The notes under the pieces: model-generated
Seen by the model: the letters and a program-made list of their open reading frames with translations, nothing else
Databases searched by the model: none
What the model was told of the DNA's origin: nothing
Part shown: positions 57,476-64,000 of the stretch, one piece after another
Position numbering within the stretch: the stretch's first letter is position 1
Layout: every line of letters begins with the position of its first letter
Program-made: the position numbers and the translations under genes
Assembly: GCA_003153775.1 (NCBI GenBank)
Contig: PMBI01000050.1
Span: 224,436-288,435, forward strand
From: Syntrophaceae bacterium
Lineage (GTDB): Bacteria > Desulfobacterota > Syntrophia > Syntrophales > UBA2185
Direction of reading: 5' to 3'
Length of the DNA: 64,000 bases

Positions 57476-58252
57476 ATGAAAGGAATATTTTTACTCGCGG
57501 CATTACTCTTTTTACCGTCGCTGTGCTTGAGTGATGAATATGTGCTGGTGATGAGCAAAAATGATAACGTTTGTCAGCATATGTTAAACATATACAATGG
57601 GGATCTAAAGAAATATGGCCAAGTAAAGTACAAACTTCATAAAGAGTTTAATTGGATAAAATGGACCAAGAAAGAAATAAGATTTAGGCCTGCTGACGCA
57701 CCGGAACAATGCGAGAATTGCACTATGGTTATAGACGCGAAGATAGCTCGATTTGACATAAACAACGACTCCAAAGATGAGGCGATAGTTTACAGGAAGA
57801 GTATGCTTTCCGGTTATAACATTGATGTTTATGACATATTCCAAACAAGTGATTTAAATATGCTTGATAGAGTTGTAGATGGACAGCAGTACTCTTCGAG
57901 AAAACTGAAAAGCTTCGATTCAAATGATGGTACGCCGCAAGATGTTTATGCCATTAGCGAAGAGGGCCTTAGAAAACTGCCCGGGGAGATGAGATCTTAT
58001 ATTGCAGCTACAAAAGCAAGAGGCGACAGAAATACACATTTTGTTGGTCGGAATGACAAGATCAAATTTATAAAAGTCAAGAATCGGTTCTACACCTATT
58101 TTGAAGGGCCGAGAGATATTGGCCCTGACGAAAGCTATGAGAAAGTGGAACACTACAGCATTATTGCAGAATGCATGGAAAGCAATGTGCTCAAGAATCA
58201 ATGTATCTATTTGCTTAAAGAAGATAAGTCAGCCAAAAAGAGGGCAAAATAA
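57476..58252 (+). CDS. Secreted hypothetical protein
   Basis: A 258-residue AT-rich gene. Signal peptide MKGIFLLAALLFLPSLCLS, then four or more cysteines in pairs (CQHMLN, CENC) and near the end (CMES...QCIY), so likely disulfide-bonded. FDINNDSKDEAIVYRKSML looks like an FG-GAP/VCBS-type calcium loop of the sort 'D-x-N-x-D-x-x-DE'. Closing residues are Lys-rich. ATG at 57476 follows AAGGAT; a GTG at 57473 is in frame. It sits between the Y1 element and its truncated copy and may be cargo or a later insertion. Function unknown. Confidence 0.55.
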   Translation: MKGIFLLAALLFLPSLCLSDEYVLVMSKNDNVCQHMLNIYNGDLKKYGQVKYKLHKEFNWIKWTKKEIRFRPADAPEQCENCTMVIDAKIARFDINNDSKDEAIVYRKSMLSGYNIDVYDIFQTSDLNMLDRVVDGQQYSSRKLKSFDSNDGTPQDVYAISEEGLRKLPGEMRSYIAATKARGDRNTHFVGRNDKIKFIKVKNRFYTYFEGPRDIGPDESYEKVEHYSIIAECMESNVLKNQCIYLLKEDKSAKKRAK

Positions 58253-58299
58253 TGGCGCAATTGAAATTCTGAACTAGTAACGAACCATTTGGGCCATTT

Positions 58300-58407
58300 G
58301 GGGTCGGACCAAGTTAAGCATTTGGTGTCATGAAGAAACGCACCAATAAATGATCTGATATTGGCTTTAAACAGCCCATTTTGATCCTGAAAATGTGCTT
58401 TTACAAC
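58300..58407 (+). mobile_element. Truncated left end of the Y1 element
   Basis: About 108 bases nearly identical to 56407-56514, including the GGGGTCGGACCAAGTTAAG end and a decayed hairpin. The transposase and right end are missing. The remainder of 58253-58521 shows no gene. Confidence 0.88.
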
Positions 58408-58521
58408 TCTGGGCGGTGGACTTTGTCGATGGTTTTGGTTTCGCGCTTTTCCATTTGCTTGATCGCGAGTGCCGGGAAACATGCAGGTGGTCGCTTTATA
58501 AGCCGGAGTAAATTGTCACCA

Positions 58522-59058
58522 TCAGTTCTTCTTTTCTAAAAGCGTCTCGAGCACGGTGTCTACGGCGAAATATTTTCTGGTCAATACCTTCCCATCCCGA
58601 TTGATAAGGACCATGGCCGGTATGCCTGTGATATCATAGGCGCCTGCCACACGTCCTTTTTCATCCAAGAGAGTTCTGTAGGGAATCTGATTTTTTGCTG
58701 CAAACTGCGACACCTTGTTTTTTGTTTCCTCGATGTCGATACCCACTACATCGAGTCCGCGCTTGCCATAGGTTTCATAAATTTCCTTGTAATGAGGTAT
58801 CTCCGAACGGCAGGTAGGACACCACGTTGTGAGAAAAATCAGCAGCACCGGTTTGCCCTTTGCGGCGCTGAGTTTGAAGTCCGCGCCTGCCAAGTCTTTA
58901 AGGATGAAGTCAGGCGCTGCAGAATCGGAGACATTTCGCCCAGTGGCGGGCTGCTCACTTTCGGAGCACGAGAGCAATGATGTTAATGCTACGACAATCA
59001 GTCCTGCGATCAGTAAAAAGAAAAGCCTGCCCCTTATCCCCACAATAGAATTCCTCAT
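58522..59058 (-). CDS. TlpA/ResA-like lipoprotein thiol-disulfide oxidoreductase
   Basis: A 178-residue exported protein. A signal sequence with lipobox LLSC (around residue 34) anchors it. The thioredoxin fold has active site TTWCPTCRSEIPHYK, GIDIEE and cis-Pro in ITGIPAMVLIN. It likely reduces disulfides outside the cytoplasm, for example in cytochrome c maturation, using electrons from the adjacent CcdA protein. The start is the ATG at 59058, overlapping the CcdA stop as ATGA. A longer frame to 59145 lies within ccdA and is rejected. Confidence 0.88.
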   Translation of the reverse strand: MRNSIVGIRGRLFFLLIAGLIVVALTSLLSCSESEQPATGRNVSDSAAPDFILKDLAGADFKLSAAKGKPVLLIFLTTWCPTCRSEIPHYKEIYETYGKRGLDVVGIDIEETKNKVSQFAAKNQIPYRTLLDEKGRVAGAYDITGIPAMVLINRDGKVLTRKYFAVDTVLETLLEKKN

Positions 59059-59762
59059 ATCCAGAGCATTCCCGCCTGGATGATAAAGTACTCTCCCACG
59101 GCCAGCAATATCCATCCGCATATGTGGCTTACCCTGGTCATCCACATGCCTGATTTTGGCAGGTTGGCTAAGAGGCCGGCGAAGGTTCCCAGTATTATAA
59201 GTAATGTTCCCATTCCAAATGCAAAGATAAAAAAGAGGCTCATTCCGAAGACGATATTCTGGCTCGTGGCTACAAAACTCAAGAGCACCGCGAGCACCGG
59301 AGTAGTGCAGGGGCCGACGATCAGTCCCGATAGTGCTCCGACAAGAAAGCTCGCCACAATTCCCTTTTTCTTCGGCTGCGCTTTCGCCAGAAAGTCCGGT
59401 ATGCGTATGGGCAACACAAAGACATCGAGCATGGACAATCCCATGAGGATACAGATGTTGGCTACGATAAAGTTTATCCAGGGGCTCGCCTGTATCTGCC
59501 CGAATAGCTTGCCCGTCAAGGCGGCAATGGCGGCAAGGGCAGTATATGTGACAGACATGCCCAGAACATAGACGATGGAGAGCAAGAATCCCTTCATCTT
59601 GGAGCCGCTGCTGTGCGCGCCGATGAAGGCGATGGTGATAGGCGCCATCGGATACACACAGGGGGTGAAACTCATCAAAACGCCTCCCAGATAGGCGGCC
59701 GCAAATGCCAGGATAAAAGACCCGTGGAGATAAACGGAGAGTCCCTCAATAAAATTTTCCAT
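59055..59762 (-). CDS. CcdA/DsbD-type transmembrane electron carrier
   Basis: A 235-residue membrane protein of the cytochrome c biogenesis/DsbD beta family. It moves reducing power from thioredoxin across the membrane. Six hydrophobic segments; the paired cysteines lie in GVLMSFTPCVYPMAPI and GLIVGPCTTPVLAVLL, the diagnostic positions. The start is the ATG at 59762 (MENFIEGL) with GGAAAG. The frame extends upstream to 59996 but without a ribosome site. Forms a two-gene unit with the TlpA-like lipoprotein. Confidence 0.9.
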   Translation of the reverse strand: MENFIEGLSVYLHGSFILAFAAAYLGGVLMSFTPCVYPMAPITIAFIGAHSSGSKMKGFLLSIVYVLGMSVTYTALAAIAALTGKLFGQIQASPWINFIVANICILMGLSMLDVFVLPIRIPDFLAKAQPKKKGIVASFLVGALSGLIVGPCTTPVLAVLLSFVATSQNIVFGMSLFFIFAFGMGTLLIILGTFAGLLANLPKSGMWMTRVSHICGWILLAVGEYFIIQAGMLWI

Positions 59763-60075
59763 TATTTCTTTCCCGTAAACGCCTTGGCAATACGCCTGCT
59801 CATCAATTAAACTCCCGTGTAAAAATAAAATAGCATAATAACTATTAAACATCAAACATATACAAACAGCGACCCCCCCTGTCCCCCCGATGTCCCGGGA
59901 GCGGCGGTCATCATGGATGACAAGGAGGCGAATGATGGATATAAGCGAATAAAACTGGATAGGTGAATAAGTTACGACTGCGTCTGCTGATGACACTTAT
60001 TGCTTGCTCTGTTATCACAAAAGGTATATACAGCTAACAACTTATCCGATAGGGATATGAGGAGATTTTGGTGGT
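59763..60075. other. Intergenic region between CcdA and FdhE genes
   Basis: No clear gene. An AAGGAGG sequence near 59921 and a 17-codon frame at 59913-59966 (MDDKEANDGYKRIK...) are noted but have no other support. FdhE presumably has its promoter here, but none could be fixed. Confidence 0.3.
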
Positions 60076-60912
60076 ATGGCGAAGATGTTGAAGGATGCTT
60101 TGAAAACCATAGAGAAATACAAGAATATAACTCCCCACTACGGGGAATTGCTGGATATCCTTGGAGAAATACTAATCCTCAGGGAAGAATACCGGCGTAA
60201 GATGAAAAATGTGATCTTTCCAATTGACGAAGGGCTCATGGAAACGAAAATAACCGGCGGCCTCCCGCTGATTGATTTTTCCGCGGGCACGTTCGACCTT
60301 ACGGAACCGAGGAAGTACTTTACTGCGCTCCTGGAAATTGCGGAAAAGCGCGCGCCCGGTGAAACGAAAGAAGTGCTTCAGATGATTCAGGAGGGAACCT
60401 TCAATTTTGACAAAATGATTTCCGATTCCTTCAATTCGCTTCAAGAGGATGAAGAAGTCTCTGAAGATATTGACGACGATGTTATTGATCTCGTCGATCT
60501 CTTCCTCGAAGAGAGTCTCAGACCGGCTCTCGAAAAGGTTGTGGAGAAGTACGGAAAAAGCATTGCCAAGGCCGGATGGGACGAGGGCTACTGCCCGATC
60601 TGCGGCAAGGAGCCGAAGATTGGAGAGATAAGAGAGGAAGAAGGGAGACGGTTCCTTTTCTGTACACAGTGCGGATTTGAGTGGCGTTTCATGCGCATCA
60701 AATGCCCCTTCTGCGGCAATGAGGAGCAGCAGACCTTAGCCTACTTCAGCATCGAGGGAGAGGAAAAATACCGGGTTGATGTCTGCAATGAGTGCAAGCG
60801 ATATATCAAGACAGTTGATTTCCGAGAAACTGAGGAAGAGGCTGATCTCGATGTTGAGGATATTGCTACGCTGCATCTTGATATGCTTGCCAATGAAGAG
60901 GGGTACGATTAG
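60076..60912 (+). CDS. fdhE: Formate dehydrogenase accessory protein FdhE
   Basis: A 278-residue cytoplasmic protein needed for assembly of formate dehydrogenases. The C-terminal half has four CxxC zinc/iron knuckles: CPICG, CTQCGFEW, CPFCGNEE and CNECKRY. These are the FdhE rubredoxin-like sites. A long acidic patch (EDEEVSEDIDDDVIDLVDL) lies before them. No formate dehydrogenase structural gene is in the window; such enzymes are molybdenum or tungsten and often selenocysteine proteins. That fits the MobB gene and the CxxU candidate elsewhere here. Confidence 0.92.
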   Translation: MAKMLKDALKTIEKYKNITPHYGELLDILGEILILREEYRRKMKNVIFPIDEGLMETKITGGLPLIDFSAGTFDLTEPRKYFTALLEIAEKRAPGETKEVLQMIQEGTFNFDKMISDSFNSLQEDEEVSEDIDDDVIDLVDLFLEESLRPALEKVVEKYGKSIAKAGWDEGYCPICGKEPKIGEIREEEGRRFLFCTQCGFEWRFMRIKCPFCGNEEQQTLAYFSIEGEEKYRVDVCNECKRYIKTVDFRETEEEADLDVEDIATLHLDMLANEEGYD

Positions 60913-60933
60913 AACCGCAGCGCGTGCGCATGT

Positions 60934-61590
60934 ATGAATGATCGTGACATAAGCAAAGTCATTCGCCGCCTTGAGAAAGAGGTCGCTAAATGGGAACTTC
61001 CCATAGTATCGGCGCTGGCCGAGGAGCATCGCGGTCCCTTTCCCATCCTTATATCGACAATCCTGAGTCTAAGGACGAAGGATGAAGTAACCGCGATAGC
61101 TGCGGAACGCCTGCTGGCACTGGCCAGGACCCCGGAGGAAATGTTAAAACTCTCCGAAGGGAAAATCATAAAAGCAATTTATCCTGTCGGGTTCTACCGG
61201 ATAAAGGCCAAAACGATCCTTCACATATCGAAAGACCTTATAGACCGTTTCCATTCACGGGTTCCCGATACAATCGAGCAGTTGCTCACCCTGAAGGGTG
61301 TGGGTAGGAAGACGGCTAACCTTGTTGTGGCTCTTGGATATAATAAGGAGGGGTTGTGCGTTGACACGCATGTCCACAGGATATCGAATCGCCTGGGCTA
61401 CGTGAAAACAAAAACCCCGGACGAAACGGAATATGCCCTGAGAGAAAAGCTCCCATCAAAATACTGGCTTCGGTATAATACTTTGATGGTTGCCTTCGGT
61501 AGGCATGTCTGTGTCCCCATCTCCCCGTTCTGCAGCAGATGCCCTGTCTTTGCTTACTGTGACAGGGTCAATGTGCTTAAAAGCAGATAG
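60934..61590 (+). CDS. nth: Endonuclease III
   Basis: A 218-residue bifunctional DNA glycosylase/AP lyase for oxidised pyrimidines. The helix-hairpin-helix LLTLKGVGRKTANLVV contains the catalytic Lys. VDTHVHRISNRLG carries the catalytic Asp. The 4Fe-4S motif C-x6-C-x2-C-x5-C is in HVCVPISPFCSRCPVFAYCD. The N-terminus is standard. It starts 21 bases after fdhE, with a weak ribosome site. Confidence 0.94.
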   Translation: MNDRDISKVIRRLEKEVAKWELPIVSALAEEHRGPFPILISTILSLRTKDEVTAIAAERLLALARTPEEMLKLSEGKIIKAIYPVGFYRIKAKTILHISKDLIDRFHSRVPDTIEQLLTLKGVGRKTANLVVALGYNKEGLCVDTHVHRISNRLGYVKTKTPDETEYALREKLPSKYWLRYNTLMVAFGRHVCVPISPFCSRCPVFAYCDRVNVLKSR

Positions 61591-61673
61591 GGTGAAGAAG
61601 AGCCTCCGGGTTGCCTCAGTACATATGTTTCTTTAACAGGTAATTTTCTGGAGCTTGAGTAAGGAGGTATGTC

Positions 61674-62690
61674 ATGGCAGTAAAGGTTGCGATTAATGGT
61701 TTCGGCAGGGTTGGACGGAGTCTCGTACGCGCATGCTCGGGTTGTGAGGACATCAATATCGTTGCCGTCAATTCACGGGCCAAACCGGAGATTCTCGTTC
61801 ATCTCCTCAAATATGATTCAGTTCACGGCAAGTTCAAAGGCGATGTCTCCTTAGACGGCGACGCAATGATGGTAAACGGAAGGCGGATCGCTATAACTAC
61901 CATCACTTCGAATCTGGCGGACCTGCCCTGGGGGAAGCTGGGTGTCGAGATGGTCCTGGAATCATCGGGTCGATTCCGCAAGAAGGATGAAATGGCGGGT
62001 CATATCGCTGCCGGAGCGAAAAAGGTGATCCTTGCAGCCCCCGGAAAAGGTGTTGACGGCACCTTCGTCATGGGTGTCAATGAAGAGCAGTACAATCCGA
62101 GTAAACATCATATAGTATCCAATGCATCATGCACTACTAACTGTCTTGCGCCTGTCGCCAAGGTGCTGAACGACGAGTTCAAGATTGTCAAGGGATTTAT
62201 AACAACGACGCATGCCTATACTATGGACCAAAGGCTTCTCGACGGTTCCCATAACGACCTGCGCCGGGCCAGGGCCGCCGCAGTTTCGATTGTTCCCACG
62301 TCAACGGGAGCTGCCCAGGCCGTGGGTCAGGTGATTCCGGACCTGAAGGGCAAGCTCGATGGTGTAGCGCTGCGGGTCCCCGTGTGCAATGTATCAATCG
62401 TGGACTTGGTGGTGGAGGTATCGCGCCCTGTTACGGTAAACGAGGTGAATGGGGCGATAAAGACGGCGGCGGAAGGCAAGATGAAGGACATCATGCTCTA
62501 TTGCGAGGAAGAACTTGTTTCCGTAGATTTTACGAGCAGCCCTTATTCGGCAATCTTTGATGCGCCGCTCACGAATGTAATCGCCGGGACCCTCGTGAAG
62601 GTGTTTGCCTGGTATGACAACGAGAGCGGGTACGCATGCAGGATGAGAGACCTTGCCGTCCATATGACCAGAAAAGGTATGGGAGCATAA
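61674..62690 (+). CDS. gap: Glyceraldehyde-3-phosphate dehydrogenase, type I
   Basis: A 338-residue glycolytic/gluconeogenic enzyme. VAINGFGRVGRSLVRA is the NAD loop, NASCTTNCLAPVAK carries the catalytic Cys, and the His lies in TTTHAYTMDQRLLDGSH. WYDNESGYACRM ends the domain. An AAGGAGG site precedes the ATG. It begins the gap-tpiA-secG run. Confidence 0.96.
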   Translation: MAVKVAINGFGRVGRSLVRACSGCEDINIVAVNSRAKPEILVHLLKYDSVHGKFKGDVSLDGDAMMVNGRRIAITTITSNLADLPWGKLGVEMVLESSGRFRKKDEMAGHIAAGAKKVILAAPGKGVDGTFVMGVNEEQYNPSKHHIVSNASCTTNCLAPVAKVLNDEFKIVKGFITTTHAYTMDQRLLDGSHNDLRRARAAAVSIVPTSTGAAQAVGQVIPDLKGKLDGVALRVPVCNVSIVDLVVEVSRPVTVNEVNGAIKTAAEGKMKDIMLYCEEELVSVDFTSSPYSAIFDAPLTNVIAGTLVKVFAWYDNESGYACRMRDLAVHMTRKGMGA

Positions 62691-62691
62691 A

Positions 62692-63441
62692 ATGAGACGA
62701 CCCATCATTGCCGGCAACTGGAAAATGCACAAGACCGTCCGCGAGTCCGTTGATTTCGCGCGTCAACTGATGATCGCCTACGCCGAGTCACCGGACAGGC
62801 GCGTTATCGTCGCCCCGCCCTTTACATCCATTTACACCGTTGCGGCGGTGCTTATGGGGTCGGGGATTCACGTTGCCGCCCAGAACCTCCATGATAAGCA
62901 GGGAGGCGCATTTACGGGAGAGATCTCTGCGGGAATGCTCGTAGATGCCGGGTGTGAGTATGTCATCGTGGGTCATTCGGAGCGCCGGACCATCTTTGGC
63001 GAGAAGGATGATGTCATCAACAGAAAACTCAAGGCCGCCATCTCTTCCGATTTGAAGCCCATATTCTGCATCGGCGAAACCCTCGAGGAGCGGGAGGCAG
63101 GCCGGACTTTTGCCGTTATCGAAAGGCAGATAAAAGAGGGATTGAATAATTTCAATACTGATGATATAAAAACTGTTGTTATTGCCTACGAACCCGTTTG
63201 GGCGATCGGCACCGGACGGACGGCGACGCCCGAGCAGGCCCAGGAAGTGCATGCATACATTCGCACTGTCATGGGGAAGATATATGGAGACGATCTTGCA
63301 GTATTGCTCCATGTAATTTATGGGGGAAGCGTTAATCCCGGCACAATAGGCGGCCTTATGGCCCAGACGGACATCGACGGCGCTCTGGTAGGCGGTGCAA
63401 GCCTCGATGTTGAAAGCTTTATCAAGATCATACAATTTTAA
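62692..63441 (+). CDS. tpiA: Triosephosphate isomerase
   Basis: A 249-residue TIM barrel. GNWKMHKTV holds the catalytic Lys, VGHSERRTIFGE the His, and AYEPVWAIGTGRTATPEQAQ the Glu. IYGGSVNPGT is the phosphate loop. The start lies two bases after the gap stop, so the genes are translated together. Confidence 0.96.
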   Translation: MRRPIIAGNWKMHKTVRESVDFARQLMIAYAESPDRRVIVAPPFTSIYTVAAVLMGSGIHVAAQNLHDKQGGAFTGEISAGMLVDAGCEYVIVGHSERRTIFGEKDDVINRKLKAAISSDLKPIFCIGETLEEREAGRTFAVIERQIKEGLNNFNTDDIKTVVIAYEPVWAIGTGRTATPEQAQEVHAYIRTVMGKIYGDDLAVLLHVIYGGSVNPGTIGGLMAQTDIDGALVGGASLDVESFIKIIQF

Positions 63442-63495
63442 ACGGCAGACCCTTTGTCAGCGCCAAGGGCGCGGCCCGCGGCAATCATCTCGCTC

Positions 63496-63523
63496 GGTCA
63501 TTCCGAACGAATGTAAGGAATCT
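63496..63523. repeat. Variant GTCATTCCGA...AAGGAATCTT dispersed repeat
   Basis: It abuts TTAGGAGA, the ribosome site of secG, in the same way that the copy at 10336-10364 abuts the cyclophilin site. Confidence 0.6.
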
Positions 63524-63544
63524 TTTTCTTAGGAGATATTTAAC

Positions 63545-63886
63545 GTGCAAATACTAATTACGATCCTGCATGTCGCAGTAAGCATCATCTTAATTCTCGT
63601 CGTCCTTCTTCAGGCGGGCAAGGGAGCAAATATGGGGGCGGTCTTTGGCGGCTCAAGCCAGACCGTCTTCGGAAGCAGCGGCCCGGGAAGCTTTTTAGGA
63701 AAGATGACAACAGTTGTTGCTACTGTTTTCATGCTTACGTCTCTTGCCCTTTCCTACTCGGCAACTCATAAGACGTCGTCAGTGATGGAAAAGGCACCGC
63801 AGGCACAGGAGCAGACGATGCCGGCGCCGGCAGAAAAAGCGCCGTTGCCGCCTGAGCAGAATGCACCGGCAGGGCAGCAGAAATAG
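63545..63886 (+). CDS. secG: Preprotein translocase subunit SecG
   Basis: A 113-residue inner-membrane component of SecYEG. Two membrane helices (ILHVAVSIILILVVLLQ and MTTVVATVFMLTSLALSY) flank the conserved loop QAGKGANMGAVFGGSSQTVFG. A Pro/Ala/Gln-rich C-terminal tail is common in this group. It starts at GTG 63545 after TTAGGAGA. The gap-tpiA-secG-tRNA-Leu order is a common bacterial arrangement. Confidence 0.95.
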   Translation: MQILITILHVAVSIILILVVLLQAGKGANMGAVFGGSSQTVFGSSGPGSFLGKMTTVVATVFMLTSLALSYSATHKTSSVMEKAPQAQEQTMPAPAEKAPLPPEQNAPAGQQK

Positions 63887-63913
63887 AGATACAACACGCG
63901 CAAACAAGATATT

Positions 63914-64000
63914 GCCGAGGTGGTGGAACATGGTAGACACGCTATCTTGAGGGGGTAGTGGACAAAATCCGTCCGGGTTCAAGTCCCGGCCTCGGCACCA
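63914..64000 (+). tRNA. tRNA-Leu (anticodon GAG)
   Basis: An 87-base class II tRNA ending in encoded CCA at the window edge. Acceptor stem GCCGAGG/CCTCGGC. Anticodon stem CTATC/GGTAG with loop TTGAGGG gives anticodon GAG. A long variable arm and GGTTCAAGTCC T-loop are present. Confidence 0.95.

Noticed and set aside
59058..59145. Longer N-terminus for the TlpA-like lipoprotein
   Set aside because: It would overlap the CcdA gene by about 90 bases and bury the lipoprotein signal sequence. The ATGA overlap start fits better.

Overview
The window looks like chromosomal DNA of an anaerobic, syntrophic-type Desulfobacterota (deltaproteobacterial) bacterium. The supporting genes are a fused ADP/NDP-forming acyl-CoA synthetase, two acyl-CoA dehydrogenases, a formate dehydrogenase accessory protein (FdhE), a lysine 2,3-aminomutase, an NtrC-type two-component system and a probable selenoprotein. 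This placement is inferred from gene content only. Intergenic spaces carry many copies of two short palindromic repeat families (cores GTCATTCCCGCG... and TGTCATTTCGA...GAGAAATCTT).

Layout. 1-10.9 kb: the 5' two thirds of carB (minus strand), an ABC-F ATPase, a small zincin, OsmC, a PfkB sugar kinase, a methyltransferase, the acyl-CoA synthetase and a cyclophilin. 10.9-15.3 kb is an accessory patch: a divergent peptide-deformylase-like gene, hicAB with a palindromic operator, a small secreted protein, a degenerate second copy of the deformylase 3' end, and an AT-rich orphan protein with a PD-(D/E)XK-like nuclease signature. 15.4-18.6 kb: a large acyl-CoA dehydrogenase and a class V aminotransferase. 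19.4-27.2 kb: a roughly 1800-residue protein combining a CobT/NorD-like metallopeptidase-like region, a VWA (MIDAS) domain, ten HEAT-like repeats and two midasin/MoxR-type AAA+ modules. It is translationally coupled to a DUF364 'heavy-metal chelation' protein and followed by a thioesterase, a GNAT and MobB. Its best reading is a single-chain metal-cofactor insertion or remodelling machine.

27.2-34.2 kb (minus): a compact dedicated fatty-acid-synthase-like operon (acyl-CoA dehydrogenase, KAS III, FabA, FabG, FabZ, KAS II, ACP, acyltransferase, phosphopantetheinyl transferase) behind a sigma-54-like promoter. Next to it lie a Gly-Ala-Pro repeat lipoprotein and a histidine kinase/NtrC-type activator pair that plausibly controls the operon. 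38-45 kb: an ornithine cyclodeaminase homologue, murI-thyX-dinB (with a doubled ThyX), an AI-2E family permease, and Pit phosphate transporter plus DUF47. 45.5-48.9 kb: kamA with two ATP-grasp ligases, a candidate beta-lysine peptide pathway. 49-56 kb: mutM, a VKOR-thioredoxin fusion, a cation diffusion facilitator followed immediately by a signal-peptide-bearing UshA-like gene with an in-frame UGA in a CxxU motif, a PEBP protein, PflX and an MBL hydrolase.

56.3-58.5 kb: a complete Y1 (RAYT/IS200-like) transposase element with 24-bp inverted ends, flanked by 63-bp direct repeats, plus a truncated left end. 58.5-64 kb: a TlpA/CcdA thiol-reducing pair, FdhE, endonuclease III, gap-tpiA-secG and a complete tRNA-Leu(GAG) ending at the window edge.

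The two most unusual items are the metallopeptidase-VWA-HEAT-AAA-AAA protein with its DUF364 partner, and the CxxU selenoprotein candidate. All calls were made by reading the sequence. No database search, folding or alignment program was run.
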